From Muribaculaceae bacterium (GTDB taxonomy: Bacteria; Bacteroidota; Bacteroidia; Bacteroidales; Muribaculaceae), in NCBI GenBank assembly GCA_017620635.1, contig JAGAUV010000027.1:1-64000 (forward strand): a DNA stretch of 64,000 nucleotides. Reading direction: 5' to 3'. Of the stretch, positions 36,767 to 46,124 are shown in pieces; the first letter of the stretch is position 1, and each line of letters begins with the position of its first letter. Both the position numbers and the translations under genes were made by a program. The notes below the pieces were generated by a model. That model made no database searches and was not told the origin of the DNA. It saw only the letters and a program-made list of their open reading frames with translations.

Positions 36767-37520
36767 GCCCGAATTAAATATAGATCCCTCGCGCATGCCG
36801 GCGCATGTAGCCATTATCATGGACGGTAATGGCCGTTGGGCTCAGGCTCGCGGCTTCGACCGCTCGGCCGGGCATGTAGAAGGTGTGTCGACCGTAAGAC
36901 GCATTACCGAGGAAGCATCTGCTCTCGGGATAAAATATCTTACCCTCTACACCTTCTCCACCGAGAACTGGCAGCGTCCGCAGGCCGAAGTAGATGCCCT
37001 GATGACTCTCATCGTGACAGCCATCGAACGCGAGACTCCCGACCTTATAAAAAACAACGTCCGCCTTACCACCATCGGCGATCTTGACCGTATGCCGCCT
37101 TTCGCGGCCGACAGGATGCGCCGCTGCATTGCCGACACCGCTCACTGCACAGGCCTCACTCTCGTCCTGGCCCTGAGCTATTCCTCCCGATGGGAGATAA
37201 TACGTGCGGCCAGAGCGATAGCCGCCGAGGCAATAGACGGCCGGATACAGCCCGACGATATTACCGAAGATGTTTTCGCCTCATATCTCTGCACTGCAGG
37301 CATGCCCGACCCAGACCTGCTCATACGCACAGGCGGAGACATGCGGATCAGCAATTACCTCCTCTATCAGATAGCATATACCGAACTCATTGTCACACCA
37401 ACATACTGGCCCGACTATTCACGTGAAGAATTTCGCGACGATATCGCTGAATTTCAGCACCGCCAGCGTCGATTCGGCAAAACCGGAGAACAGGTTGCCG
37501 ACAATGAAGAAACTAAATAA
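36756..37520 (+). CDS. uppS: Isoprenyl transferase (undecaprenyl pyrophosphate synthase)
   Basis: 254 residues from the chosen start (MSTKPELNIDPSRMPAHVA). It makes the C55 lipid carrier for peptidoglycan and surface glycans. Catalytic features: IIMDGNGRWAQARG with the first Asp, LTLYTFSTENWQRP and DLLIRTGGDMRISNYLLYQ, where GGD-R binds pyrophosphate. The start at 36756 overlaps the previous gene by 11 bases; the frame extending to 36711 adds 15 residues that are translated from the DUF6089 gene in another frame. Confidence 0.95.
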   Translation: MSTKPELNIDPSRMPAHVAIIMDGNGRWAQARGFDRSAGHVEGVSTVRRITEEASALGIKYLTLYTFSTENWQRPQAEVDALMTLIVTAIERETPDLIKNNVRLTTIGDLDRMPPFAADRMRRCIADTAHCTGLTLVLALSYSSRWEIIRAARAIAAEAIDGRIQPDDITEDVFASYLCTAGMPDPDLLIRTGGDMRISNYLLYQIAYTELIVTPTYWPDYSREEFRDDIAEFQHRQRRFGKTGEQVADNEETK

Positions 37521-37542
37521 ACCGACATATCATCACGTAATC

Positions 37543-40197
37543 ATGCGATTAAAGATATTCCAGCTTACGCTACTAAGTATCGTGCTCATCGGCACAGTGA
37601 TGCCGGCAAAGGCACAGACCGCCAACGACACTATCTACAATCCCAATGTACTCTACTCGGCCATGCCGCGTACATATGAGATTGCAGGTATTTCTATCGA
37701 AGGCGCGCCAAATTACGACGAATACCTAATACTCGGATATGCCGGTCTCAAAGTCGGTGACCGCCTTACAATACCGGGCGACGACATAACCAACGCCGTC
37801 AAGCGCCTCATGCGCCAGACCTTGTTTGCTCAGGCCCGTATAGAGCTTGAAAAGACCTATGGCGACAAGGCTTGGATAAAGATTGTATTGCGCACTCAGC
37901 CCCGTATCGCCGACGTGAAATATATCGGCGCCAAAAAAGGCGAGATTAAAGAACTTCAGGACCGTCTGCAGCTTGTAAAAGGCAACCAGATTACCCAGAA
38001 TATCGTAAACCGCATCAAAGCCATCGTAGAGAAATACTACGACGACAAAGGTTTTGCCAACGCCACATGTCGCGTCGACCTCCGCGAAGACCTCTCGAAC
38101 AAGAACGACATGTTCGTCGACATTGTCATTGACAAACAGTCGAAGATCAAGGTCCACAAGATTCATGTCAACGGCAATGAAGTGATGAGCGACCGCGCCA
38201 TCAAGCGCACAATGAAGAAGACAAACGAGAAGGGCGACCTGCTCAAACTCTTCAGCCAGAAAAAATTCGTCGAGTCTGACTACAAGGACGACCTCAACCG
38301 CATCCTTGAGAAATACAACGAAAAAGGCTACCGCGACGCTCGCATCACAGCCGACAGCGTTGTGCCCTACGACGAAAACAAAGTCGACGTTTACATCGAC
38401 ATTGACGAAGGCAAACAGTACTATATCAAGGACATCCAGTGGGTCGGCAACACCCTCTTCTCCAACGACCTCCTCGGCGAATACCTCGGCATGAAACCCG
38501 GCGAGGTATACAACCAGAAACTGCTCAACAAGCGACTGATGGAGGACGACGACGCCGTGGCAAACCTTTACATGGACCGTGGCTACCTCTTCTACAACCT
38601 CGTGCCTATCGAGCGTGAGATCGAAGGCGACTCCATTACCCTTGAAATGCGTATGATGGAAGGTCCGCAGGCCCGTATCAACAACGTGATAATCAACGGC
38701 AACGACCGACTCTACGAGAAGGTTATCCGCCGTGAGCTTCGTGTGCGCCCGGGTGCCCTCTTCAGCAAGAGCGACCTTCTGCGTTCCGCCCGTGAAATCG
38801 CGCAGACCGGCCACTTCAACCCCGAGACTATGGACATACAGCCGCAGCCCAATGAAGAAAACGGTACCGTCGACATCGTCTTCGGCCTTGAATCGAAGGC
38901 CAACGACCAGATCGAGTTCTCTCTCGGCTGGGGACAGACCGGTATCATCGGCAAGCTGCAGCTCAAGTTTACCAACTTCTCCATCAAGAACCTCCTCTAC
39001 CCGAGCACATACCGAGGCATCATACCTCAGGGCGAAGGTCAGACATTCTCTATCAGCGCTCAGACAAACGCCCGTTACTACCAGTCATATGCCGTTTCAT
39101 TCCTCGACCCTTGGTTCGGCGGCAAACGACCCAACTCTCTGTCCGTATCGGCTTACTACAGCCGTCAGACAGGTGTAAACAACTCGTTCTACAACCGCCA
39201 GTGGGCCAACTCGTCGATGTGGGGCAACGGCTACGGCTACATTCCCGGCTACGGCTACGGTGGCTCTCTGGGTGGCTACGGCTACAACGACTACTACCAG
39301 AGTAGCTACGAACAGTCGCTCGACCCCAACAAGGTCCTGCAGATGGTCGGCGTGAACGTCGGATTCGGCAAACGTCTCAAATGGCCTGACGACTTCTTCA
39401 CATTCACTGCCGAGCTCGGCTACAACTGGTACTACCTCAAGAATTGGGATTACCTCTACTACATGAACAACGGTACGTCGAACGCCATCGTGCTCGGTCT
39501 TACCATCGCACGCAACTCTATCGACAACCCCATCTTCACACGTAGCGGCTCACAGTTCTCACTCAACCTGCAGATCACTCCCCCGGCCGAGCTCTTTACC
39601 GGCAAACGCGACTGGAGGAAACTCGCTCAGGAAAACACCGTTGAATCGAAAGAGAAACTCTACGAATGGATCGAGTACTGGAAGCTGCGCTTCAAATCGC
39701 GTACATACACTCCCCTCTCGAATCATCCCACCTACACCCCCGTCCTCATGACTCGCTTCGACTTCGGTCTTCTCGGCAGCTTCAACAAATACCTGAAGAC
39801 TCCGTTCGAGACATTCTATGTCGGTGGCGACGGCATGTCGGGCAACTACCTCTACGCACAGGAGACCATCGCACTCCGTGGTTACGACAACGGTGTCCTC
39901 ACTCCCTGGAAGCGCGAAGGCTACGCCTACACACGTATGGGCGTCGAGATCCACTTCCCCCTCCTTCTCGAACAGTCTACCACAATCTATGCTCTCGGAT
40001 TCCTCGAGGGTGGCAACGCATGGACTTCGGTCAGCGAGTTCAACCCCTTCTCGCTTAAGCGAAGCGGCGGTTTCGGTGTCCGCGTTCAGCTGCCTATGGT
40101 CGGCCTGATGGGTATCGACTGGGCTTACGGCTTCGACAAGATCGACGGAATACGTGGCGGTTCTCACTTCCACTTCATTCTCGGTCAGGAATTCTAA
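37543..40197 (+). CDS. bamA: BamA outer-membrane assembly factor
   Basis: 884 residues. It inserts beta-barrel proteins into the outer membrane. Signal peptide 1-25 (MRLKIFQLTL to MPAKAQ), five POTRA repeats (about 35-440), then a 16-stranded barrel ending in aromatic F (HFHFILGQEF), which binds the BAM machinery. One exposed loop (residues about 561-590) is a Gly/Tyr repeat with GYGYIPGYGYGGSLGGYGY. An upstream ATG at 37504 overlaps uppS and would add 13 residues before the signal peptide; 37543 is preferred. Confidence 0.93.
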   Translation: MRLKIFQLTLLSIVLIGTVMPAKAQTANDTIYNPNVLYSAMPRTYEIAGISIEGAPNYDEYLILGYAGLKVGDRLTIPGDDITNAVKRLMRQTLFAQARIELEKTYGDKAWIKIVLRTQPRIADVKYIGAKKGEIKELQDRLQLVKGNQITQNIVNRIKAIVEKYYDDKGFANATCRVDLREDLSNKNDMFVDIVIDKQSKIKVHKIHVNGNEVMSDRAIKRTMKKTNEKGDLLKLFSQKKFVESDYKDDLNRILEKYNEKGYRDARITADSVVPYDENKVDVYIDIDEGKQYYIKDIQWVGNTLFSNDLLGEYLGMKPGEVYNQKLLNKRLMEDDDAVANLYMDRGYLFYNLVPIEREIEGDSITLEMRMMEGPQARINNVIINGNDRLYEKVIRRELRVRPGALFSKSDLLRSAREIAQTGHFNPETMDIQPQPNEENGTVDIVFGLESKANDQIEFSLGWGQTGIIGKLQLKFTNFSIKNLLYPSTYRGIIPQGEGQTFSISAQTNARYYQSYAVSFLDPWFGGKRPNSLSVSAYYSRQTGVNNSFYNRQWANSSMWGNGYGYIPGYGYGGSLGGYGYNDYYQSSYEQSLDPNKVLQMVGVNVGFGKRLKWPDDFFTFTAELGYNWYYLKNWDYLYYMNNGTSNAIVLGLTIARNSIDNPIFTRSGSQFSLNLQITPPAELFTGKRDWRKLAQENTVESKEKLYEWIEYWKLRFKSRTYTPLSNHPTYTPVLMTRFDFGLLGSFNKYLKTPFETFYVGGDGMSGNYLYAQETIALRGYDNGVLTPWKREGYAYTRMGVEIHFPLLLEQSTTIYALGFLEGGNAWTSVSEFNPFSLKRSGGFGVRVQLPMVGLMGIDWAYGFDKIDGIRGGSHFHFILGQEF

Positions 40198-40262
40198 GAC
40201 GCTTAAACCTTTTTATCGACAAAACGTCTTATATATAAAGAACCCAACAAAACCACAGCAAT

Positions 40263-40778
40263 ATGAAGAAAATAGCCCTTTTACTCCTCCTTATCGTAGC
40301 CGGAATCACCGCTGCGTCGGCACAGAAATTCGCTATGGTAGACATGGAGTATATATTTAAAAACGTTCCATCATATGAAATGGCGAACGAACAGCTGAAC
40401 CAGCTTTCGCAGCGCTGGCAGAAAGAAGTCGAGGCTGTCGGCAAAGAAGCCGAAACAATGTACCAGACATATCTCGCCGACAAACCCTTCCTTACCGAAG
40501 AACAGGCAAAGAAACGCGAAGAAGAAATCGTTGCCAAAGAGAAATCGGCAACCGAGCTCCGTTACAAATATTTCGGCCCCGAAGGCGAGCTCTATCAGAA
40601 GCGTCAGACACTGCTCAAGCCCATTCAGGACGATGTTTACAATGCCGTGAAGAAAGTTGCCGACGAACGCGGCTTCCAGGCCATATTCGACAGAGCTTCA
40701 GCTTCCGACATCATCTACGCATCTCCGCGTATCGACATTTCGAACGATGTGCTTGCCAAATTAGGATATTCCAACTAA
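40263..40778 (+). CDS. OmpH/Skp-family periplasmic chaperone 1
   Basis: 171 residues. Signal peptide ends near ASAQK. The Skp fold is visible: KFAMVDMEYIFKNVPSYEMAN at the mature N terminus, then about 80 residues of charged coiled coil (KEVEAVGKEAET to KKREEEIVAKEK), and a C-terminal strand. Skp holds unfolded outer-membrane proteins in the periplasm; here it follows BamA by 65 bases, as is usual. First of two paralogues. Confidence 0.9.
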   Translation: MKKIALLLLLIVAGITAASAQKFAMVDMEYIFKNVPSYEMANEQLNQLSQRWQKEVEAVGKEAETMYQTYLADKPFLTEEQAKKREEEIVAKEKSATELRYKYFGPEGELYQKRQTLLKPIQDDVYNAVKKVADERGFQAIFDRASASDIIYASPRIDISNDVLAKLGYSN

Positions 40779-40792
40779 TTTAGTTAATTTTG
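40761..40792 (+). promoter_or_regulatory. Candidate internal promoter of the second ompH gene
   Basis: TTAG (40761-40764, one mismatch), 20-nt spacer and TAATTTTG (40785-40792). It lies at the end of the first ompH gene, so ompH2 can be expressed separately. Confidence 0.6.
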
Positions 40793-40834
40793 CATTTAGA
40801 ATTTAATAACCCCAACATAGACCATAAAGACAAT

Positions 40835-41362
40835 ATGTTTAAGAAACTCCTTCTGGCCGTGCTTGTTGCTCTTCCGATGAGCGCCATGGCTCAAAAATTC
40901 GGCGTCGTTGACATTGCTACGGTATTCCAGAATATGCCCGAAGCTGCTGAAATGCAAAAAGAAATTCAGGAAACATCTAAACAGTTTGAAGAAGAGTTCC
41001 AGAAACTTCAGGAAGAAGTCAACAAACTGTATACCGAATACCAGACTATCCAGAACGACCCCAACGTAGCCGAGACCATCAAGGAAAGCCGCGTTCAGAC
41101 CATTCAGGAAAAGATGCAGAAAGTCGACCAGTTCCGCAACACCGCTTCGCAGGAGCTCAACCGTCTTTCCGAGCAGAAGTCCGCACCCATCCAGGCTAAG
41201 ATCAACGATGCTATCAAAGCCGTTGGTGCTGAAGGATCCTACACATTCATCTTCCCCAAAGAAGAAGGCCTCATCCTTTATTCCGGCGCTGACGTTGTCG
41301 ACCTGACAAAAGCCGTACAGGACAAGATCGCAAGCATCAAACCGGCGGCTGCAGCAAAATAA
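40835..41362 (+). CDS. OmpH/Skp-family periplasmic chaperone 2
   Basis: 175 residues. Signal peptide (MFKKLLLAVLVALPMSAMAQ) then KFGVVDIATVFQNMPEAAEM, a heptad-rich coiled coil of about 85 residues (EIQETSKQFEEEFQKLQE and onward), and a C-terminal strand. It is clearly a paralogue of the gene before it. The start at 40835 was chosen because the longer frame from 40790 starts with the TTG of the promoter's -7 box. Followed by a strong terminator. Confidence 0.9.
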   Translation: MFKKLLLAVLVALPMSAMAQKFGVVDIATVFQNMPEAAEMQKEIQETSKQFEEEFQKLQEEVNKLYTEYQTIQNDPNVAETIKESRVQTIQEKMQKVDQFRNTASQELNRLSEQKSAPIQAKINDAIKAVGAEGSYTFIFPKEEGLILYSGADVVDLTKAVQDKIASIKPAAAAK

Positions 41363-41385
41363 AGACATAACTCCACATCCATAAC

Positions 41386-41424
41386 ACGCGCCCGTGTCCT
41401 CAAACCGACACGGGCGCGTTTTTT
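41386..41424 (+). terminator. Terminator of the bamA-ompH operon
   Basis: A perfect 13-bp GC-rich stem (41386-41398 with 41407-41419, 8-nt loop) is followed by six T residues. Confidence 0.92.
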
Positions 41425-41507
41425 ATAGACATTAAATCGGCTCTCAGCCATGTAAAAACCGCAAATAAAGGTGTTTTTGAACACCTTACAATTCTTTTCT
41501 ATCCAAA

Positions 41508-41541
41508 TTTGCTAAAAATTCGTTAAAAAGTAGTATCTTTG
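41508..41541 (+). promoter_or_regulatory. Candidate promoter of the lipoprotein/DUF5723 pair
   Basis: TTTG (41508-41511) and TATCTTTG (41534-41541) match both boxes, but the spacer is 22 nt, slightly longer than usual. It lies 57 bases before the start of the lipoprotein gene. Confidence 0.55.
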
Positions 41542-41597
41542 CACAAAATTCATTCCAGAGACAGCTAACATTATAATAAACCAACCATATAAAAAAA

Positions 41598-43379
41598 ATG
41601 AAACATTACACTACGCGACATTTGTTGCGCTCATTGTGTATTGGTGTCTCCATTTTTGCTTTGACCGGTTGTGTCGATCACGACTATGACCTGAGCGAAG
41701 ATATCGATCTCACAATCAAACTGGGCGGCGACAATCTCACACTGCCCGGAAGCAGCAGTACCGACATCCTGTCCCTCTCGCAGATCCTTGATCTCGAGGA
41801 TAACAGCTCTATCAAACCCGTTGCCGCCGACGGAGAATACGGTCTCGCCAAAGGCGATTACGTTCTCATTCAGGACGGCGATCAGAGTTCTTCTCAATTC
41901 GACATCCCCGAAATTACAATCGGACATATCAACGGCAACACATCTACTCAGGTCCTCCCCGAGTTCTACAACGTTACCGGCGAAGCTTCGATCTCTCAGC
42001 AGGTCAACACAGTTGTACCCAACGCCGTACGTCTTGAGGACAACGACGTGACTACAGAACTCATATCAATCGAAAAAGCCGACATCGACGTCGAAATGAT
42101 GCTCCAGGTAGGTTATATTTCATCCGACTTTACCGGCAAGGCATACATCGAACCCGGATATACCGTTACCTTCGATAAATGCTGGACCATCGAGATCGTC
42201 GACCAGGCTACCGCTCGCTTCATCGAGACCGTAGGCAACAATGCCATACGCTTCAAGACCCGTCAGGCGATCACAAACACCGACAAGCAGACCCTCCGCC
42301 TGCGTCTCAGCAAAGTCGACCTCACTGATGTTCCCGCAGGTCAGGGCCTCTATGCTCCCGGCAAATTCAAACTCAGCAACGACATTGAATCAAACGGCGA
42401 GGTTAGCCTCGACATTTCCGACCTCGGACTCGGAGAGCGCGCCAACCTTACCATCGAGACTACGACATGGGTAAACTCGGCCGTCATCGAGAAAGTACGT
42501 GGCATCGTCGATCCCAAGATCGAGATATCCGAGACAAGCTTCAACATCGACGACATTCCCGATTTCCTGAGCGACCCCAAGAACCACCTCGACATCGAGA
42601 ATCCTCAGATCAACATTACCGTCAGCAACACATCGCCGCTCTCCATCAGCCTCAGTGGTAAACTCTCGTCTTTCTGCGATGCAAGCATGAATGCCACTGT
42701 CGGCATAGGCGAAGACTTCGGCACTAACGCCATCATCGTTCGTGGCAACAGCACAACCGAGTTCGTAATATCGCGCAGGCCCGTCAGCGGTGCGGCAAAC
42801 AATATTGTCGTGCCCGACCTCGGCAAGCTCATCGAGACAATCCCCGACCGCATCAGCTTCCACGACGCCACCTCTAAAGCTCTGAGAGAGACTGCCGAGT
42901 ATGCCCTTGGCTCTACCTACAGCTACAAGTGCGACTACCAGGCCGTGATTCCTCTCGCTTTCGGCGACGCAATGAAGCTATTCTACACCCACGAGGACAC
43001 CGACTGGGACAGCGACCTCGAGAAATACAATTTCGGTACTGCCGAAGTCACTCTCGACGTGCTCAACACAATTCCCCTCGACCTCACTCCGTCGGCTATA
43101 GCTCTCGATGTCAACGGCAACGAGATGAACAAAGTGACAGCGACTGTCGAAGGAAATATCGCAGCCGGCTCGATCAACTCGCCTGCCACATCGGCTGTTA
43201 AGATAATCCTCAGATCTACAGGCAGCAACATGGCCGGACTCGACGGTATCAAACTTATGCTCGACGCAACTGCCAACACAGCTTTCCGTGGCACAAACCT
43301 CAACGAGAACCAGTCCTTAAAATTCGAAAACATCCGTATCACTGTCAAGGGAGGCGTCCTTGTCGACCTCAATGATTAA
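41598..43379 (+). CDS. Large lipoprotein of unknown function
   Basis: 593 residues. The signal peptide ends in lipobox LTGC (C25). The mature part is acidic and rich in beta strands, with no motif I recognise; its segments ISETSFNIDDIPDFLSDPKN and ITVSNTSPLSISLSGK look like a repeated Ig-like or jelly-roll organisation. The next gene, 5 bases on, encodes an NPAFAG-type outer-membrane protein. The two are probably expressed together and may act as an outer-membrane pair (inference). Confidence 0.75.
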   Translation: MKHYTTRHLLRSLCIGVSIFALTGCVDHDYDLSEDIDLTIKLGGDNLTLPGSSSTDILSLSQILDLEDNSSIKPVAADGEYGLAKGDYVLIQDGDQSSSQFDIPEITIGHINGNTSTQVLPEFYNVTGEASISQQVNTVVPNAVRLEDNDVTTELISIEKADIDVEMMLQVGYISSDFTGKAYIEPGYTVTFDKCWTIEIVDQATARFIETVGNNAIRFKTRQAITNTDKQTLRLRLSKVDLTDVPAGQGLYAPGKFKLSNDIESNGEVSLDISDLGLGERANLTIETTTWVNSAVIEKVRGIVDPKIEISETSFNIDDIPDFLSDPKNHLDIENPQINITVSNTSPLSISLSGKLSSFCDASMNATVGIGEDFGTNAIIVRGNSTTEFVISRRPVSGAANNIVVPDLGKLIETIPDRISFHDATSKALRETAEYALGSTYSYKCDYQAVIPLAFGDAMKLFYTHEDTDWDSDLEKYNFGTAEVTLDVLNTIPLDLTPSAIALDVNGNEMNKVTATVEGNIAAGSINSPATSAVKIILRSTGSNMAGLDGIKLMLDATANTAFRGTNLNENQSLKFENIRITVKGGVLVDLND

Positions 43380-43384
43380 GAATT

Positions 43385-44821
43385 ATGACTTCAGCTAAAA
43401 AAATTATAATAAGCCTTACTGCCTGCTGCGCACTCTCTGCCGCAGCTCAGGAAGCTCCGCGCTCGGCATATTTCCTTGACGGTTACTCTTATCGTCACGA
43501 GTTGAATCCTGCATTTGCCGGCGAACGAAACTATGTATCCATCATCGCTCTGGGCAACATCAACGCAGGCCTATTCTCGAATGTCGGCGTCAACACATTC
43601 CTCTACAAGACTCAGCCGGGCAGCCAGTACAAACTGACCACTTTCATGAGTCCCACTGTCGATGCCGCTACATTCCTCAACAAACTCGGCAAAAACAACC
43701 ACATCAACGCCAACCTTGACCTTACCATCATGTCGGCCGGTTTCAAGGCCTTCAAGGGTTACAACACCATCAGCATCGGCATCAAGACCGACGTAGGTGT
43801 CAATCTGCCCAAGGACCTCTTCTCGTTCATGAAACTCGGCCAGACAGGTCCCGACACACGCTACCACTTCGACGACATTCAGGCTCAGGCCAATGCTGCT
43901 GCTGAGATCGCTCTCGGTCACAGCCACAAGATCAACGACAAGCTCAATGTCGGCGCAAAGGTAAAGGTACTCCTCGGTCTCGGCAATGCTTCGGCCCACA
44001 TCAAGAATATGGATGTGGCGTTCGGCCACGACAAATGGCAGATCCAGGCCGAAGGCGAATTGCAGATGGCTGCCGGCAGCGGTCTCCGTGTTCCCACAAA
44101 AGCTGAAGCCGGAAAGGACTACACCAACCCTGGCGATGCCGATCTGATCGAATGGGGCGATATCGACTACGACAAATTCGGTCTGGCAGGTTTCGGCCTT
44201 GGCATCGATCTCGGCGCCACATACAAGCTCCTCCCCGACCTCGAGCTTTCGGCTGCAATTACCGATCTCGGATTCATGAGCTGGAGCAATGCCGTTACCG
44301 GCCGCACAGGCCAGGGCACATGGTCGTTCGACGGCTTCCAGAATGTAGCCATTGACAGCAACCAGCCCGGTTACGACGACAATAAACTCGGCGAGCAGTT
44401 CGACCGTCTGTGGGATGACATGCAGGATGTGATCAACATACACCGCGACGAGAACGGCTCGGGCAGCTACACCAAAGCGCTCCATGCCACTCTCCGACTC
44501 GGCGCCGAATATCAGATGCCATTCTACAATCGCCTTACCGGCGGCTTCCTCTTCTCGTCATATTTCGCCGGTTGCTCCTCTTGGACTGAAGGCCGTCTGT
44601 ACGCTACCGTAAAACCGGTTAAATGGTTCGATGCTACAATCAACTACGGCGCTTCGACATACGGTTCTTCCTTCGGCTGGATGATCAACTTCCATCCCAA
44701 AGGATTCAACTTCTTCATCGGCAGTGACCACCAGTTCTTCAGCGTCACTCCCCAGTATGTGCCCGTAGGCAACGCTACAGCCAACATCAACCTCGGCTTC
44801 AACGTTACATTCGGTTCATAA
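43385..44821 (+). CDS. DUF5723-type outer-membrane protein with PorP/SprF-like motif
   Basis: 478 residues. Signal peptide to about residue 21. The mature N terminus HELNPAFAGERNYVSI resembles the NPAFAG motif of PorP/SprF-family proteins associated with type IX secretion, and the rest alternates strand-like segments (YNTISIGIKTDVGVNLP, GFGLGIDLGATYK), consistent with a large beta-barrel. DUF5723 is assigned by this pattern. Whether it takes part in T9SS is unknown; core T9SS genes are not in the window. Confidence 0.75.
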   Translation: MTSAKKIIISLTACCALSAAAQEAPRSAYFLDGYSYRHELNPAFAGERNYVSIIALGNINAGLFSNVGVNTFLYKTQPGSQYKLTTFMSPTVDAATFLNKLGKNNHINANLDLTIMSAGFKAFKGYNTISIGIKTDVGVNLPKDLFSFMKLGQTGPDTRYHFDDIQAQANAAAEIALGHSHKINDKLNVGAKVKVLLGLGNASAHIKNMDVAFGHDKWQIQAEGELQMAAGSGLRVPTKAEAGKDYTNPGDADLIEWGDIDYDKFGLAGFGLGIDLGATYKLLPDLELSAAITDLGFMSWSNAVTGRTGQGTWSFDGFQNVAIDSNQPGYDDNKLGEQFDRLWDDMQDVINIHRDENGSGSYTKALHATLRLGAEYQMPFYNRLTGGFLFSSYFAGCSSWTEGRLYATVKPVKWFDATINYGASTYGSSFGWMINFHPKGFNFFIGSDHQFFSVTPQYVPVGNATANINLGFNVTFGS

Positions 44822-44842
44822 GCAGACATCATTATAACGCAG

Positions 44843-44882
44843 CACGCCCGTGTCCGTCATATCCGGCACGGGCGTGTTTATT
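44843..44882 (+). terminator. Terminator of the lipoprotein/DUF5723 operon
   Basis: A 10-bp stem, CACGCCCGTG (44843-44852) with CACGGGCGTG (44867-44876) around 14 nt, is followed by a T-rich tail. It separates this operon from the convergent dinB gene. Confidence 0.8.
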
Positions 44883-45966
44883 ATTCATAGTCCCCGAAGT
44901 CAAACACAAGCTGGCGCGAATGGCCGAATCGTTCTTCATTGTTTACCGTCCTGCTGACCGACAGTCCCATCAGACGTATCGGCCGCCCGGCGAGCGCTGC
45001 CTTGTCGATCAGTTCCCTTGCGCCGGCAAGCAGTACATCGCCGTCTATCTCCGCCGGGAGCGTGGATATGCTGCGTGTCAGCTGTGAGAAATCGGCGAAG
45101 CGCACCTTTAGCGTCAGCGACGATCCGGTAAAATGCGCCCTTGCAAGCCGCGACAGCAGTTTCGCCACAAGCTGCGATATGAGCATATCTGTCTCCTCGC
45201 TTGTCGATATATCGGCATCGAGCGTATGCTCCACACCTACCGACTTGCGGATTCTTACCGGCTCCACAGGCCTATTGTCTATTCCTCGGGCAAACTGATA
45301 ATACTGGGGACCGGCCTTGCCGAAATACAGGCGAAGCTCGCCGAGTGTGCGCCGCCTCAGATCCTCGCCGGTATATATGCCGAGATTGTGCATCTTTGCC
45401 GCTGTCACAGGCCCAACGCCCCAGAATGACTCCACAGGTATGGCCGAAATAAAATCGAGAGCCCTCTGCGGCGGTATCACATAGAGCCCGTCGGGCTTGC
45501 GGTAGTCCGATGCTATCTTGGCAAGAAACTTATTATACGACACTCCGGCCGACGCCACAAGCGAAAGCCGGCTGCGTATCTTAGCCTTGATCTCCCTGGC
45601 TATGTCTACAGCCAGACTGATGCCCCTGAAATTCTCTGTGACGTCGAGGAAAGCCTCGTCGAGCGATATCGGCTCTATCAGGTCGGTATATTCATGAAAT
45701 ATATCATGTATCTGCGACGAGACAGCCTTATATACATCGAAACGGCAGTCTACAAACCTTAGCCCGGGGCAAAGCTTCTTGGCCTTGGCCGACGACATCG
45801 CCGACCGCACTCCATAGCGACGCGCCTCGTAGCTTGCCGCTGCCACCACGCCGCGACCGTCGGCATTGCCTACTGCCACGGGAACTCCTCGCAACGACGG
45901 ATCATCGCGCTGTTCTACCGAAGCAAAGAAGGCATCCATGTCGATATGGATAATCTTACGGGTCAT
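44881..45966 (-). CDS. dinB: DNA polymerase IV
   Basis: 361 residues, Y-family translesion polymerase that can copy past damage and causes mutations. Seen: HIDMDAFFASVEQRDDPSLRG with the first catalytic Asp, then SLDEAFLDVTEN with Asp and Glu, GPVTAAKMHNLGIYT in the helix-hairpin-helix part, and the little-finger domain (about 235-345). It lies 50 bases downstream of tRNA-Glu with no terminator between them. Confidence 0.95.
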   Translation of the reverse strand: MTRKIIHIDMDAFFASVEQRDDPSLRGVPVAVGNADGRGVVAAASYEARRYGVRSAMSSAKAKKLCPGLRFVDCRFDVYKAVSSQIHDIFHEYTDLIEPISLDEAFLDVTENFRGISLAVDIAREIKAKIRSRLSLVASAGVSYNKFLAKIASDYRKPDGLYVIPPQRALDFISAIPVESFWGVGPVTAAKMHNLGIYTGEDLRRRTLGELRLYFGKAGPQYYQFARGIDNRPVEPVRIRKSVGVEHTLDADISTSEETDMLISQLVAKLLSRLARAHFTGSSLTLKVRFADFSQLTRSISTLPAEIDGDVLLAGARELIDKAALAGRPIRLMGLSVSRTVNNEERFGHSRQLVFDFGDYE

Positions 45967-46015
45967 AGTGGGGATGAGGAGATAAAAAAAGGCAGACCGA
46001 AATGATCTGCCATTG

Positions 46016-46088
46016 TAGCGAGTCCGGGATTCGAACCCGAGTCTCCACCTTGAGAGGGTGGCGTGCTAGGCCTCTACACTAAATCGCC
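46016..46088 (-). tRNA. tRNA-Glu (anticodon CTC)
   Basis: The reverse strand folds into a tRNA. The anticodon stem CCACC/GGTGG holds loop CTCTCAA with anticodon CTC, which reads GAG. The T arm is TCGGG-TTCGAAT-CCCGG, the discriminator is A. In the acceptor stem GGCGATT pairs with ACTCGCT with a G-U wobble at position 1-72 and a T-C mismatch at 6-67. CCA is not encoded. Confidence 0.9.
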
Positions 46089-46124
46089 ATTCAGAGTCGC
46101 TCAAGCTTTTTCGCTTTTGCGATG

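Noticed and set aside
37726-38814. 362-residue open frame opposite bamA
   Set aside because: Valine/phenylalanine-rich shadow of the POTRA region; no start signals or domain.
39223-39300. Repetitive GYGY coding stretch considered as a CRISPR-like or tandem DNA repeat
   Set aside because: It is short, in frame inside bamA, and lacks spacers; it is a low-complexity protein loop.
40790-40834. Upstream TTG start for the second ompH gene
   Set aside because: It also lies in a -7 box; the frame from 40835 begins with a proper signal peptide.
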